Below are positions 1-7,975 of a stretch of DNA of 64,000 bases, one piece after another. The translations under genes were made by a program, and so were the position numbers. How positions within the stretch are numbered: the stretch's first letter is position 1; each line of letters starts with the position of its first letter. This DNA is from Bacillota bacterium. Lineage in GTDB: Bacteria > Bacillota > Clostridia > Oscillospirales > Oscillospiraceae. The stretch spans positions 1 to 64,000 of the forward strand of contig JAEWKA010000006.1 of the NCBI GenBank assembly GCA_023386265.1. The letters run 5' to 3'. The notes beneath the pieces are model-generated. The model saw only the letters and a list, made by a program, of their open reading frames with translations. It ran no database searches and had not been told where the DNA came from.

Positions 1-388
1 CTAAAACGCCGAGAAATAGGTTAGCATTGCTGCACACCGCATACAGAGTCTCGTTTAAAACCAAAGCAACCAGTGAAATAACTATTCCCCTAAGACACAT
101 AATGCTCATCATTACCGCAACGGTCACGAAGAACGTATCTTTCAACGATTTTCTGAACATTACCAGCAGTTCGGCGTATAAAACCAGTAAGGATACAAAA
201 TAGCCGGTATTTATCGGAATGTTAAAAGCCATTAAAACCATTAAGGCGGCGTTTACCACGCCTATAAACATCCGAAATAGCAAACCATATTGCTTCCCAT
301 AAAGCATACCTTCAATTATAGTAAAACACTTATAAATAAAAAGCAGGTAGGCAACAAAGTTTGCTGCAATCATAATTATTTTTACCAT
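1..388 (-). CDS. Partial membrane protein, N-terminal part only
   Basis: An open frame of 129 codons runs off the left edge of the window, so only the N-terminus is present. It begins at an ATG at 388, preceded by a GGAAGG ribosome binding site six bases away. The residues are strongly hydrophobic, with about four likely membrane segments (roughly residues 3-20, 38-56, 60-78 and 87-112) and short charged loops such as FRKSLKD. Several sensor-kinase input domains and small permeases look like this, but no family motif is visible, so no function is assigned. It is followed on its upstream side by about 390 bases without a gene. Confidence 0.6.
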   Translation of the reverse strand, partial: MVKIIMIAANFVAYLLFIYKCFTIIEGMLYGKQYGLLFRMFIGVVNAALMVLMAFNIPINTGYFVSLLVLYAELLVMFRKSLKDTFFVTVAVMMSIMCLRGIVISLVALVLNETLYAVCSNANLFLGVL

Positions 389-781
389 TGCAATCCTTCC
401 TAACTTCAAGTTTATTTTTGAGTTTACAGGTTTAATATACCATAATATGTTTTACAAACCAATACCATTTTCGTGCTAATTTGACATTATTCCCGTACCC
501 ACTGCTAGCCTTTGTATAAGTTTATGGCAAGACCAAGGCGGCTATGGTTTAACCTCAATCTCCCCGATTGTTTTATTCTGTCACTCTTGACATCTGTAAG
601 AATAACATATACCCACTCCGACTTAATAATCAGGGCGGGTATTTGCTTTCTAGTGATAATAGTAGCATATCTTCCTGTTTTCGAATACGGGGTCAAGTAC
701 TTCACTATTTTGGGTGTTAACAGCGAAAAGGTAGAGTTTAATCAAAAGCTATCCAACAGTATTTTCTGAAAGAATTTTAGA
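389..781. other. Intergenic stretch without recognisable gene
   Basis: Two short opposing frames overlap almost completely between 505 and 769, and neither has a convincing ribosome binding site or a recognisable motif. The stretch lies between the partial membrane gene and the broken deoC gene, and may be the decayed remains of another gene. Confidence 0.4.
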
Positions 782-1469
782 ATGATTAACAATGTTACAG
801 TTCGTGGAGTTGCCTTGGAAAAACCCTTGGCGAAATAGATTGATCACACGCTATTAAAACCCGATGCAACCGTAATTCAAATAAAAACAATATGCCAAGA
901 AGCGCTGCAATACAGCTTTGCTTCTGTGTGCATTAACTCTTGTTACGCCAGTCTGGTTTCCGATATGCGATGTGAAAACCCGCTATGTGGTCGGATTTCC
1001 TTTGGGTGCGATACAGAGCAACGCAAAAGCATATGAAACTAAATCCACAATCAGCCATGGTGCACAAGAAATTGATATGGTGATCAACATAGGTGCGCTC
1101 AAGTCGGGAAACCTTGACCTAGTACAAAATTATATTGCTGCTGTCATTGCCGCGGCTGATCATAAAGCCTTGTTGAAAGTCATCATCCAGACTTGCCTTT
1201 TAACTGACTAAGAAAAAGTCCTAGTCTGCGAGTTGGCCAAGTGCGCCGGAGCGGATTTTGGCAAAACTTCGACGGGGTTTTCAACTGGTGGCGCACTCGA
1301 AGCGGATGTGGAACTAATGCGGAAAACCGTTGGTCCGGAAATTGGTGTCAAAGCCTCCGGCGGTATCCGCGATCTTGAATCTACTTTGTCCATAATAAAG
1401 TCGGGAGCAGACCGCATGGGTGCATCTGCAGGTATTAAGATTATTCAGCAAGCCGAACAGGGAAACTGA
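782..1469 (+). pseudogene. deoC: deoC pseudogene (deoxyribose-phosphate aldolase)
   Basis: The conceptual protein matches DeoC over its length: the IDHTLLKPDAT start motif, FASVCINSCYASLV, VVGFPLGA, EIDMVINIGALKSG, the Schiff-base region KVIIQTCLLTD, and KTSTGFSTGGA to VKASGGI and GASAGIKI at the end. At least three lesions are visible: TAG at 836-838 just before IDHTLL, a frameshift near 955-975 (the frame changes between CYASLV and VVGFPLG), and TAA at 1209-1211 straight after CLLTD. DeoC normally cleaves 2-deoxyribose-5-phosphate during deoxynucleoside use, so the loss fits poorly with the neighbouring intact nucleoside importer. The gene cannot make a full enzyme. Confidence 0.9.
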
Positions 1470-1563
1470 CATAAAAGAATACAAAATACTTGTCCCCTTG
1501 AAAATTCGTAATAAACCCCAATTCTATATAGAACAAGCCCGCAAATCCTTATTGTATTAAGGG

Positions 1564-1607
1564 CACTGACAAACCCCTGCTTCAAGATTAGCAGGGGTTT
1601 GTCAGTG
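1564..1607. repeat. Perfect 17-bp hairpin, possible terminator
   Basis: CACTGACAAACCCCTGC (1564-1580) is repeated exactly in reverse complement at 1591-1607 around a 10-base loop. It sits between the deoC remnant and the degenerate transposase. There is no clear run of T on either side, so it may be a weak terminator of deoC or an end of the old mobile element. Confidence 0.6.
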
Positions 1608-1638
1608 GCATATTATTGAGTTTGATTTGTAATAAGAA

Positions 1639-2207
1639 TCATTGGCTAGGCAAAATAAAAGGAAACCAGCGGTATAAAGCTGTCTGCAGTTTGGTTGAAA
1701 CGCTCAACTGTGCCTTTCGCCTATGGCGAACAGGCTTGCAGAATATGAGCTTAATCCCAAGAATATTGCAGGCTAGATGAAGTGTTTCGCTTCGATATTG
1801 CTTGCCGTTGTCGCACTGCAGGGAAACCGGTTTCCCGAACTGCATAACGGCTCTTCGAAGGCTGTCCTCAATAAATTACGTTTGCTATTGTCGTAAAATC
1901 TTGCTCTGACCACATAGCGCGTGGTGTTATCTATAAACACCGACAGATGCGTTTGAAAGACCTCACCCGTTTTGGGGTTCGTCACATATGGTCAGTACTT
2001 TATATCTGCCTGCCAGAGTACACATCGGTGCTCTTTTTTGAACCGCCTTGCAGATTTGCCCTTTTGTTCATATACCCGCATTTGCTTGGAGGAATATTCC
2101 GCCTTTTGCAGGTGGCGCTGCAGCGTGCTGAGTTTCATTTCCCCCGGCTTAGCGTAGCCCTCATAATCAAGGACTTTAAATCTGAGGAATTTGGGAATTA
2201 ACTCCAT
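1639..2207 (-). pseudogene. Degenerate integrase-core (DDE) transposase
   Basis: Read on the minus strand, three pieces join into one transposase of the rve/DDE class. First comes a helix-turn-helix-like end (LSTLQRHLQKAEYSSKQMR) leading to RRFKKEHRCVLWQADIKY, which holds the first catalytic Asp. Next is TGEVFQTHLSVFIDNTTRYVV, and then DNGKQYRS with the second Asp. A TGA at 1992-1994 interrupts the frame after DIKY, and a frameshift lies between the parts ending near 1845. The 3' end is mutated, and the N-terminus appears to be missing. No clear terminal inverted repeats were recognised. This is a dead insertion sequence. Confidence 0.75.
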
Positions 2208-2272
2208 CTGTTGCTATTGGAAAAAATGATATTAAGTTTCCGCCTACGTTGAATTTCCGCATTTTAAAGGTC

Positions 2273-3187
2273 TCAGTCCTCTTTGAAATAAGGCACGCCG
2301 AGTTTGGCGGGGACATTGAAGCTCCTGCGGCTGATAGTCAAAATGATTGTCAGGATATATGGCAGGGCAATAATGAGCTCGTTCGGGAATATCGTCCCTC
2401 CGCTCACGGACTGGATGTATATAGAGACCGCGTCCGCAAGACCGAATACCAGCGTACCGATTACGACGCCCTTGGGGTTCCAGTTTCCGAGGAAGCAGAT
2501 TGCAAAGGCAATCCAGCCGCGTCCACCGATTATGCCGCTCGTGAACATACCGAGATAGCCCAGCGTATAAAATGAGCCTGCAAGGCCTCCGAAGGCGCCC
2601 GCTACAAGGACAGTCAAAAAGCGGATGCGGTTGACATTCAGCCCCGCGACATCGACGGCCTCAGGGTTTTCACCAGTCGAGCGCAGCGTCAATCCAAGCG
2701 AAGTCCTGAAAAGCACGAAGTAAGATACAGGTATTATGAGGTATACGAAATACGTTAGGATATTTTGATCGAACAGCACTTCTCCGATAACAGGTATCTT
2801 GCTCAAAAGTGGAATTGCGAGCTTGGGAAGGGTCTCAATCTTGAGAGGTGTGGTTGGGATGCCAAAAAGCACGCGATAGAAAAAGGCGCAGAAGCCGGCC
2901 GCCAGGATGTTTATCGCTGTACCGGTGACAATCTGCTGCTGGCGCATATAGACTGTAATACCGCCGTAAAGCGCCGCAGTTAATAGACCGCAGAGTATAG
3001 CTATCAGCATACCGAGGACTATGCTCCCAGTAAAATATGTTCCGACGAAGCCGCCAAATGCGCCCATGAGAAAAATGCCTTCGATGGCCGTTATCATCAT
3101 ACCGGTGCGCTCGGCATAGACCTCCGCCATTGCGCCCAGCATGAGAGGCGTGCTCATCATTACAGCACGGCTAAGAATGTTCAGCAT
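2273..3187 (-). CDS. nupQ: Nucleoside ABC transporter permease (NupQ/YufQ-like)
   Basis: This 304-residue, very hydrophobic protein has about eight membrane segments. It carries the family features of BPD_transp_2 permeases: TPLMLGAMAEVYAERTG near the N-terminus, a GITVYMRQQQIVTGTAIN loop, and LRSTGENPEAVDVAGLNV, the cytoplasmic coupling loop that contacts the ATPase. It should form the channel with the preceding permease for import of nucleosides. Gene order lipoprotein-ATPase-permease-permease is the same as nupNOPQ of Bacillus subtilis. Its start overlaps the end of nupP by seven bases, which points to translational coupling. It is the last gene of the operon. The exact substrate is inferred from the family. 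Confidence 0.9.
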   Translation of the reverse strand: MLNILSRAVMMSTPLMLGAMAEVYAERTGMMITAIEGIFLMGAFGGFVGTYFTGSIVLGMLIAILCGLLTAALYGGITVYMRQQQIVTGTAINILAAGFCAFFYRVLFGIPTTPLKIETLPKLAIPLLSKIPVIGEVLFDQNILTYFVYLIIPVSYFVLFRTSLGLTLRSTGENPEAVDVAGLNVNRIRFLTVLVAGAFGGLAGSFYTLGYLGMFTSGIIGGRGWIAFAICFLGNWNPKGVVIGTLVFGLADAVSIYIQSVSGGTIFPNELIIALPYILTIILTISRRSFNVPAKLGVPYFKED

Positions 3188-4257
3188 GACTTTTCACTCT
3201 CCTTCATAAGCAGCTTCTTCTCTTTCCTGGTGCTGACATAGCGGCGCAGGAAATATGCGATGATGACACAGATCATTACGATTCCTTCTATGTAGTCGAT
3301 TACACTCGAAGGAATGTTAAGGCCCGGCAGACGGCCCATGGTCGTTCCCATGACGTTCATAAATCCGAACAACACGGCCGCGAATATAACGCCTATAGGG
3401 TTGCCGTTGGCTAGTATCGCGATGCCGATTCCGAACGATCCGATGGATTCGTTGAAATTCTGGAGGAGCATATGTTGCACTCCGTTGACCTCTGTAAGTC
3501 CCGCGATGCCTGCAAGTCCACCGCTTATCAGAAAGGCTATGACATAAATTTTACTGGAACGTATGCCCGAAAGCTCCGCTGCATTCGAGTTACAGCCTAC
3601 CGCTCTTATGCGGAAGCCGAGCGGAGTCTTATAAAGAAGCACCCATACGCCGATTGCAGCGACAACGGCGATGATAAAGCCCAGATGCACGCGAGTTCCG
3701 GGGATAATATTAACCAAGTATGCGCTCTTTGAAATCGGGTCGGTCTGCAAATACTCACCCTTTGTCTCGCGCAGGACTGTTCTCAGAAGATAGTCCATGA
3801 TTGCGGCAACTACATAGGTCGACATCATGCTGACCAGAAATTCGTTTGCGTTGCACTTCGCCTTGGCAAGACCGATGAGAGCACCCACAGCTCCTCCTGC
3901 TATAAAAACCGCAATCAGCAGAATGATGATGAGCGGCACAGTCGGAACAACGCCGCCGAGCAGCAGCGAAAGGGTAACGGCAACTATCGAGCCGGCGTAG
4001 AACTGTCCCTGAGCGCCGATGTTGAAAAGGTTTGCTTTGTAGGTGAAGGAAAACGCCAACGCCGTGAAGATGAGCGGCGTCGCCTTGACGAGTATCTCGC
4101 CCGTCGTGTAGCCATCCGAAAAAATCTTCTTGAACGCCTCGGCGTAGACCTCGGCAGGATTGACCTTGAGGAAGAACAGCATACAGGCGCTTATGAAAAG
4201 GCCTACGATAACCGCGCCGACATTGTAGATAAATACGTCCTTAATATTATTTTTCAT
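3181..4257 (-). CDS. nupP: Nucleoside ABC transporter permease (NupP/YufP-like)
   Basis: This 358-residue inner-membrane permease of the BPD_transp_2 family has about nine membrane segments. Visible family features are NLFNIGAQGQFYAGSI near residue 75, the AKCNANEFLVSMMSTYV segment, and the coupling loop FRIRAVGCNSNAAELSGI around residue 220. The C-terminus is basic (RRYVSTRKEKKLL). Its ATG lies inside the end of the ATPase gene (11-base overlap), and its own end overlaps nupQ. It pairs with NupQ to form the translocation pore of the BMP-type nucleoside importer. Confidence 0.9.
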   Translation of the reverse strand: MKNNIKDVFIYNVGAVIVGLFISACMLFFLKVNPAEVYAEAFKKIFSDGYTTGEILVKATPLIFTALAFSFTYKANLFNIGAQGQFYAGSIVAVTLSLLLGGVVPTVPLIIILLIAVFIAGGAVGALIGLAKAKCNANEFLVSMMSTYVVAAIMDYLLRTVLRETKGEYLQTDPISKSAYLVNIIPGTRVHLGFIIAVVAAIGVWVLLYKTPLGFRIRAVGCNSNAAELSGIRSSKIYVIAFLISGGLAGIAGLTEVNGVQHMLLQNFNESIGSFGIGIAILANGNPIGVIFAAVLFGFMNVMGTTMGRLPGLNIPSSVIDYIEGIVMICVIIAYFLRRYVSTRKEKKLLMKESEKSC

Positions 4258-5782
4258 TGCCGGCGACCTCCGCTTCTCCTGTATAGCCCGCCATCAGCAA
4301 CCCTATCCTCTCGGTGGAAAGCTCACCGTTTTCAAAGATACCCATGATTTTTCCTTTATACATAACAGCAATGTGATCCGACATTTCAAATATTTCCGAC
4401 AGCTCCGTTGAAATGAGAAGAACGCCCTTCCCCTTTTCCTTTTCGCCGATAATTGACCTGTGTATGCGATCGACGGCACCCATGTCGAGGCCGCGAGTCG
4501 GCTGATTGAAGATTATTACCTTCTGCCCGACATCGATCTCGCGGGCAAGCACCATCTTTTGCTGATTGCCGCCTGAAAGGCTTTTTGCCGTTTCATCGGG
4601 GCCAACAGCTTTGACCTTATGGTCGCGAATGATGTCGCTGGTGTACTTGTTCAGAACTTTTCGAGAAAGCAGTCCGTGCTTTGTCCAATGCTTACTGAAG
4701 CTGCTCTTGAGCATCATGTTCTCCGCTAAGGTCATGTCCATAATAAGCCCGTCGCGGTAGCGGTCGACCGGCACATAGCCGATGCCCGCGTCGATGCGCT
4801 CACGTATCGTATAGGAATTTATGCTCTGTCCGCAACAGAGGACATCTCCGTCCGTCAGCTTTCTTGAGCCGCTAATGACCTCGCATACAGCATCCTGTCC
4901 GTTGCCGCTGACTCCGGCGATACCGAACACTTCGCCTGCGCGTAGCATAAACGACACATCCTCGAGCAAAGGCGTTTCGCCCTTCTTGATGACCGATACA
5001 TGAGAAAGCTCGAGAAGCGTTTCCGCCTCGGAGAAATCTCCGCCGCCTGCTTTTTCCGAGGGTGCCAGCTCCTTGCCCATCATTAGCTTTGCAAGCTCGC
5101 GCTCGTTCGTCTCGTTCTTGAGGACATTGCCGGCTACCACTCCGTCGCGCATGACGACGATGCGGTCGGCGACCTCCATGACCTCCTTGAGCTTGTGTGT
5201 GATGAAGATAACGGAATTGCCTTTTGCGGCAAAGTCCTTGATGAAGCCCATAAGATGGTCCGATTCCTGCGGAGTCAGAACTGCGGTTGGCTCATCCATT
5301 ATTAAAATCTTCGCCTCAAGATACAAGGCCTTTAGTATCTCAACCTTCTGCTGTACTCCGACGGCAAGCTCCCCAACCTTCGACTCGACGGGAATTTCGA
5401 AATCGTAAGCCTCGGCGAGCGATCTAATTTTTTCGTCGTATTTTTTGAGCGATATTTTCCCGTGTACGTTTCCGAGAATGATGTTTTCCGTCACTGTATG
5501 CGTCGGCACCAGTGAAAAGTGCTGCTGAATCATTGCGATGCCCATAGACATAGCGTCTTTTGGAGATTTGATGGTCTTTTCCTCGCCTCGAATCAGAATC
5601 TGTCCCTCGTCCGCGCCGTAAAGCCCATACAGTATCTTCATTATCGTACTCTTGCCCGCACCATTTTCTCCGAGCAGCGCAACGACCTCTCCCTCTCCGA
5701 CGGAGAAGGAGACATTTTTATTTGCAATAACCTTTGCGAAGTATTTTGAGACATTTCTCAATTCTACAACCGGCGTTACCAT
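4247..5782 (-). CDS. nupO: Nucleoside ABC transporter ATPase, double domain (NupO/YufO-like)
   Basis: At 511 residues this is the usual length for a fused two-domain ATPase of the sugar/nucleoside type. The first domain has Walker A GENGAGKST (residues 38-46) and Walker B ILIMDEPTAVLTP. The second has the expected degenerate Walker A GVSGNGQ near residue 290, signature LSGGNQQK, and IIFNQPTRGLD in place of a normal Walker B. It powers NupP/NupQ. The ATG at 5782 has an AAGGAG site seven bases upstream, just after a hairpin that separates it from the lipoprotein gene and probably lowers its expression. Confidence 0.92.
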   Translation of the reverse strand: MVTPVVELRNVSKYFAKVIANKNVSFSVGEGEVVALLGENGAGKSTIMKILYGLYGADEGQILIRGEEKTIKSPKDAMSMGIAMIQQHFSLVPTHTVTENIILGNVHGKISLKKYDEKIRSLAEAYDFEIPVESKVGELAVGVQQKVEILKALYLEAKILIMDEPTAVLTPQESDHLMGFIKDFAAKGNSVIFITHKLKEVMEVADRIVVMRDGVVAGNVLKNETNERELAKLMMGKELAPSEKAGGGDFSEAETLLELSHVSVIKKGETPLLEDVSFMLRAGEVFGIAGVSGNGQDAVCEVISGSRKLTDGDVLCCGQSINSYTIRERIDAGIGYVPVDRYRDGLIMDMTLAENMMLKSSFSKHWTKHGLLSRKVLNKYTSDIIRDHKVKAVGPDETAKSLSGGNQQKMVLAREIDVGQKVIIFNQPTRGLDMGAVDRIHRSIIGEKEKGKGVLLISTELSEIFEMSDHIAVMYKGKIMGIFENGELSTERIGLLMAGYTGEAEVAGNEK

Positions 5783-5801
5783 GCAATTTCTCCTTTAATT
5801 A

Positions 5802-5863
5802 AAAAGTGTCTGTCGCAAAAATTCTCTGTCGTTAACAGATAATGTTTTTTGACAGACACTTTT
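5802..5863 (-). terminator. Nested hairpin between BMP lipoprotein and nupO
   Basis: AAAGTGTCTGTC and its reverse complement form arms at 5802-5814 and 5851-5863 around a 36-base loop, and the loop itself holds TCTGTTAACGACAGA, which can form a smaller hairpin. On the minus strand the large stem is followed by TTTTTAATT and then the nupO ribosome binding site. It can act as a partial terminator or mRNA stabiliser, giving more binding protein than ATPase. That role is inferred; the pairing is visible. Confidence 0.7.
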
Positions 5864-5909
5864 GGTTGCCTATCGTGCTTTACGCACGTCTATTGAGATG
5901 GGAGACAGA

Positions 5910-6956
5910 TTAGTCGTCGAACAGCGTCTTCAGATCGACCTTGCCGGCCTTGTAATCCGAAATAGCTGTGTTGACAGCGTCAACAACATCCTGAGAGACA
6001 TTTTCTGTGAATACGGGAACAAAGATGTCCTCATTGATGCCGACTTCGTGAACGGTGTGACCCTTCAGCTCGCCGTTGAGGTAGGCGTTGATAGCCCACT
6101 TGTACATGGTGGCAAAGTCAAAGCTGATGGATGCAACGACTGTTTTCGGGTCGATGGTGGTTTGGTCGGAGGAATAGCCGACGACCTTGATGCCCTTTTC
6201 AATAGCTGCGTCAATTGCGCCAAGACCGAGCTCATTCGCATATACGAGCAGAACGTCTGCGCCTTCGTCAATCATGCTTTCAGCCATCTGCTTGCCGAGA
6301 GCAACATCGCTCCAGCTGTTTGCATATGCCAGATTGTAGGATGCGTCTGCAAGTCCCTTGTCTTTGCTGATGGAAACAGCGGTCTTGCCGTAAACGGACA
6401 TGAGGTGTTCCATAGCCTGGTTGGACTCGCCGCCGATCATAGCGAACTTGCCTTTTTCGGAGATGTTGCCGGCGATGATGCCTGCGAGGTAACTTGCTTC
6501 ATATTCTTTCGGGAACAGGGGGGAGAGGTTATCAAGGTCGCTGTTTGCGCCGTTAACCATAACGAACATTGTTTCGGGATAGCTTGCAGCAACAGTTGCT
6601 GCAGCTTCGTCGAACTGGGAACCTGCCGCCATGATCATGTCATAGCCGCGCTCTGCATACTCTCTGAAGGTCGACTCGAAGTCTGCGGACTGCACGTTTT
6701 CAACGTACTCCATGTTGGTGCCCAGCTCTTCGTTGCAGGCAACAAGGCCCGCATAGTTGGACGCGTTCCAGCCCTGATCGTTTACAGCACCGGGGAGGAT
6801 AAGTACGATTTTGTAGTCTGCGGCCGTTTTCTCAGCAGCAGCTGTTTCTACTGCGGGGGAGCTTTCCTCCGCCGGGGTCTCCTTGCTGCCGCAGCCGGCT
6901 GCAAAAAGTGAAAAGACCAATACCAGTGCGAGGAGCAGTGACAGTTTCTTTTTCAT
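5910..6956 (-). CDS. nupN: BMP-family nucleoside-binding lipoprotein (NupN-like)
   Basis: The protein of 348 residues has a lipoprotein signal peptide (MKKKLSLLLALVLVFSLF) and lipobox LFAAGC, with the acylated Cys at about residue 22. It then has a spacer rich in Ala, Glu and Ser, and a BMP/PBP1 domain with KIVLILPGAVNDQGWN, MIMAAGSQFDEAA, and GVINE-like end motifs. It should capture nucleosides at the cell surface for NupOPQ. I chose the ATG at 6956 rather than the upstream ATG at 7019 because it has a GGAGG site and begins the signal peptide directly. It is the first gene after the two-component regulator pair, all on one strand. Confidence 0.92.
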   Translation of the reverse strand: MKKKLSLLLALVLVFSLFAAGCGSKETPAEESSPAVETAAAEKTAADYKIVLILPGAVNDQGWNASNYAGLVACNEELGTNMEYVENVQSADFESTFREYAERGYDMIMAAGSQFDEAAATVAASYPETMFVMVNGANSDLDNLSPLFPKEYEASYLAGIIAGNISEKGKFAMIGGESNQAMEHLMSVYGKTAVSISKDKGLADASYNLAYANSWSDVALGKQMAESMIDEGADVLLVYANELGLGAIDAAIEKGIKVVGYSSDQTTIDPKTVVASISFDFATMYKWAINAYLNGELKGHTVHEVGINEDIFVPVFTENVSQDVVDAVNTAISDYKAGKVDLKTLFDD

Positions 6957-7109
6957 GTTTCCTCCATTCCGCCGTATTTCGGAGTTTCCGAACTCGGCAT
7001 ATTGTTTAGCAACTTGCATATCAAGCTACAATTTCATTTTAAGTTTTTCACCATATTTCACAATACAGAAAGTTTACGATTTTGTTAATAATCTTACGAT
7101 GTTTTAAAA

Positions 7110-7136
7110 AGACGTGAACGAAAACCGTTCACGTCT
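7110..7136 (-). terminator. Terminator after response regulator gene
   Basis: AGACGTGAACG pairs with CGTTCACGTCT around a five-base loop, and on the minus strand it is followed by TTTTTAAAAC. It lies 15 bases beyond the stop of the response regulator, so the BMP lipoprotein gene probably has its own promoter between about 6960 and 7105. Confidence 0.85.
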
Positions 7137-7151
7137 CAGCGTGTCAAAGAC

Positions 7152-7925
7152 TCATAAGCTCTCGTTTTTTCGCTCGAGCCGCGCAAGCCCTGCTTCCTCG
7201 GCATATTTGCCGCGGTACTCCATCGGAGTCATGCCAAAAAACTTTTTGAAGGTGCTGCTGAAATATCTGGAATCGCTGAACCCGACGAGACCCGCGATGT
7301 CCGAAACTTTGTAGGCGATGTTTCTCAGATACGATTTGGACTTCTCCATTCGCAGCGCCAGAAGATAGTCGGAAAAAGTCTTTCCGGTGTGCTTACGAAA
7401 CAGTTCCGAGAGGTAATTTGGTGAAATGTACAACTCGTTTGCGACATCCTTCAGGCCTATCTTCTCGGAATAATGTATCTCCATATGCTGGACGGCTCTC
7501 AAAACCAGCAAATTTGAAATTGCAGCATCGCTGCTGCTCTGAAGACTTTCAGCCTCCTTGAGCAGTTCCGACTCGATCTGTTCAAGCGTCGCAACGAGCT
7601 CTCTTGTGTTGGTCGGCTTCGTCAGATATTTTCTTACTCCGAGCTCGATTGCTCGCTGGGCGTATAAAAAATTACCGTATCCGCTGAGGATGATGACCGG
7701 AATTTCGGGGTTCCGCTCTCTGATGCGCGAAATCATATCCAGCCCCGACATCCCGGGCATCTGAATATCTGTTATAATAACGTCGTTTTCCGACTCGTAC
7801 ATGGACTTCAGCGCCGAGGCGGCGTCGGCGAAGGCGCCGGAAACCGTCCAGTTTTCATGGGTGCTGAGAAGATTTATCAGTCCGTTGCGTATCTTTGGCT
7901 CGTCATCTATTATAAGAATGTTCAT
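7152..7925 (-). CDS. Response regulator, receiver plus AraC-type HTH (YesN-like)
   Basis: The 257-residue protein begins with a receiver domain (MNILIIDDEPKIRN, phospho-acceptor Asp53 in ITDIQMPGMSG, Lys in YLTKPTN near 105) and ends with a two-helix AraC DNA-binding domain (LKDVANELYISPNYLSELFRKHTGKTFSDYL to AGLVGFSDSRYFSSTFKKFFGMTP). It is a short YesN type without the long middle region. Its partner is the sensor kinase gene 50 bases upstream. Phosphorylation should switch on a target, most simply the nupNOPQ genes directly downstream; this target is inferred from position only. Confidence 0.92.
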   Translation of the reverse strand: MNILIIDDEPKIRNGLINLLSTHENWTVSGAFADAASALKSMYESENDVIITDIQMPGMSGLDMISRIRERNPEIPVIILSGYGNFLYAQRAIELGVRKYLTKPTNTRELVATLEQIESELLKEAESLQSSSDAAISNLLVLRAVQHMEIHYSEKIGLKDVANELYISPNYLSELFRKHTGKTFSDYLLALRMEKSKSYLRNIAYKVSDIAGLVGFSDSRYFSSTFKKFFGMTPMEYRGKYAEEAGLARLERKNESL

Positions 7926-7975
7926 TTAGTCGACCGCTCCTTTCGCCGGAGTGCTTTTAATCGTTACCATAATTA

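Noticed and set aside
505..769. Two overlapping opposing small frames in the first intergenic region
   Set aside because: No motif, no convincing ribosome binding site and full overlap of the two; at most the remains of a gene.
5862..6911. Long open frame of 349 codons on the plus strand
   Set aside because: It is the antisense shadow of the BMP lipoprotein gene, has no ribosome binding site or known motif, and its composition mirrors the opposite strand.
6956..7110. Possible purine riboswitch before the BMP lipoprotein gene
   Set aside because: The leader lacks the conserved purine-riboswitch junction sequences; only a small CCGAGTTCGG-type hairpin was visible.
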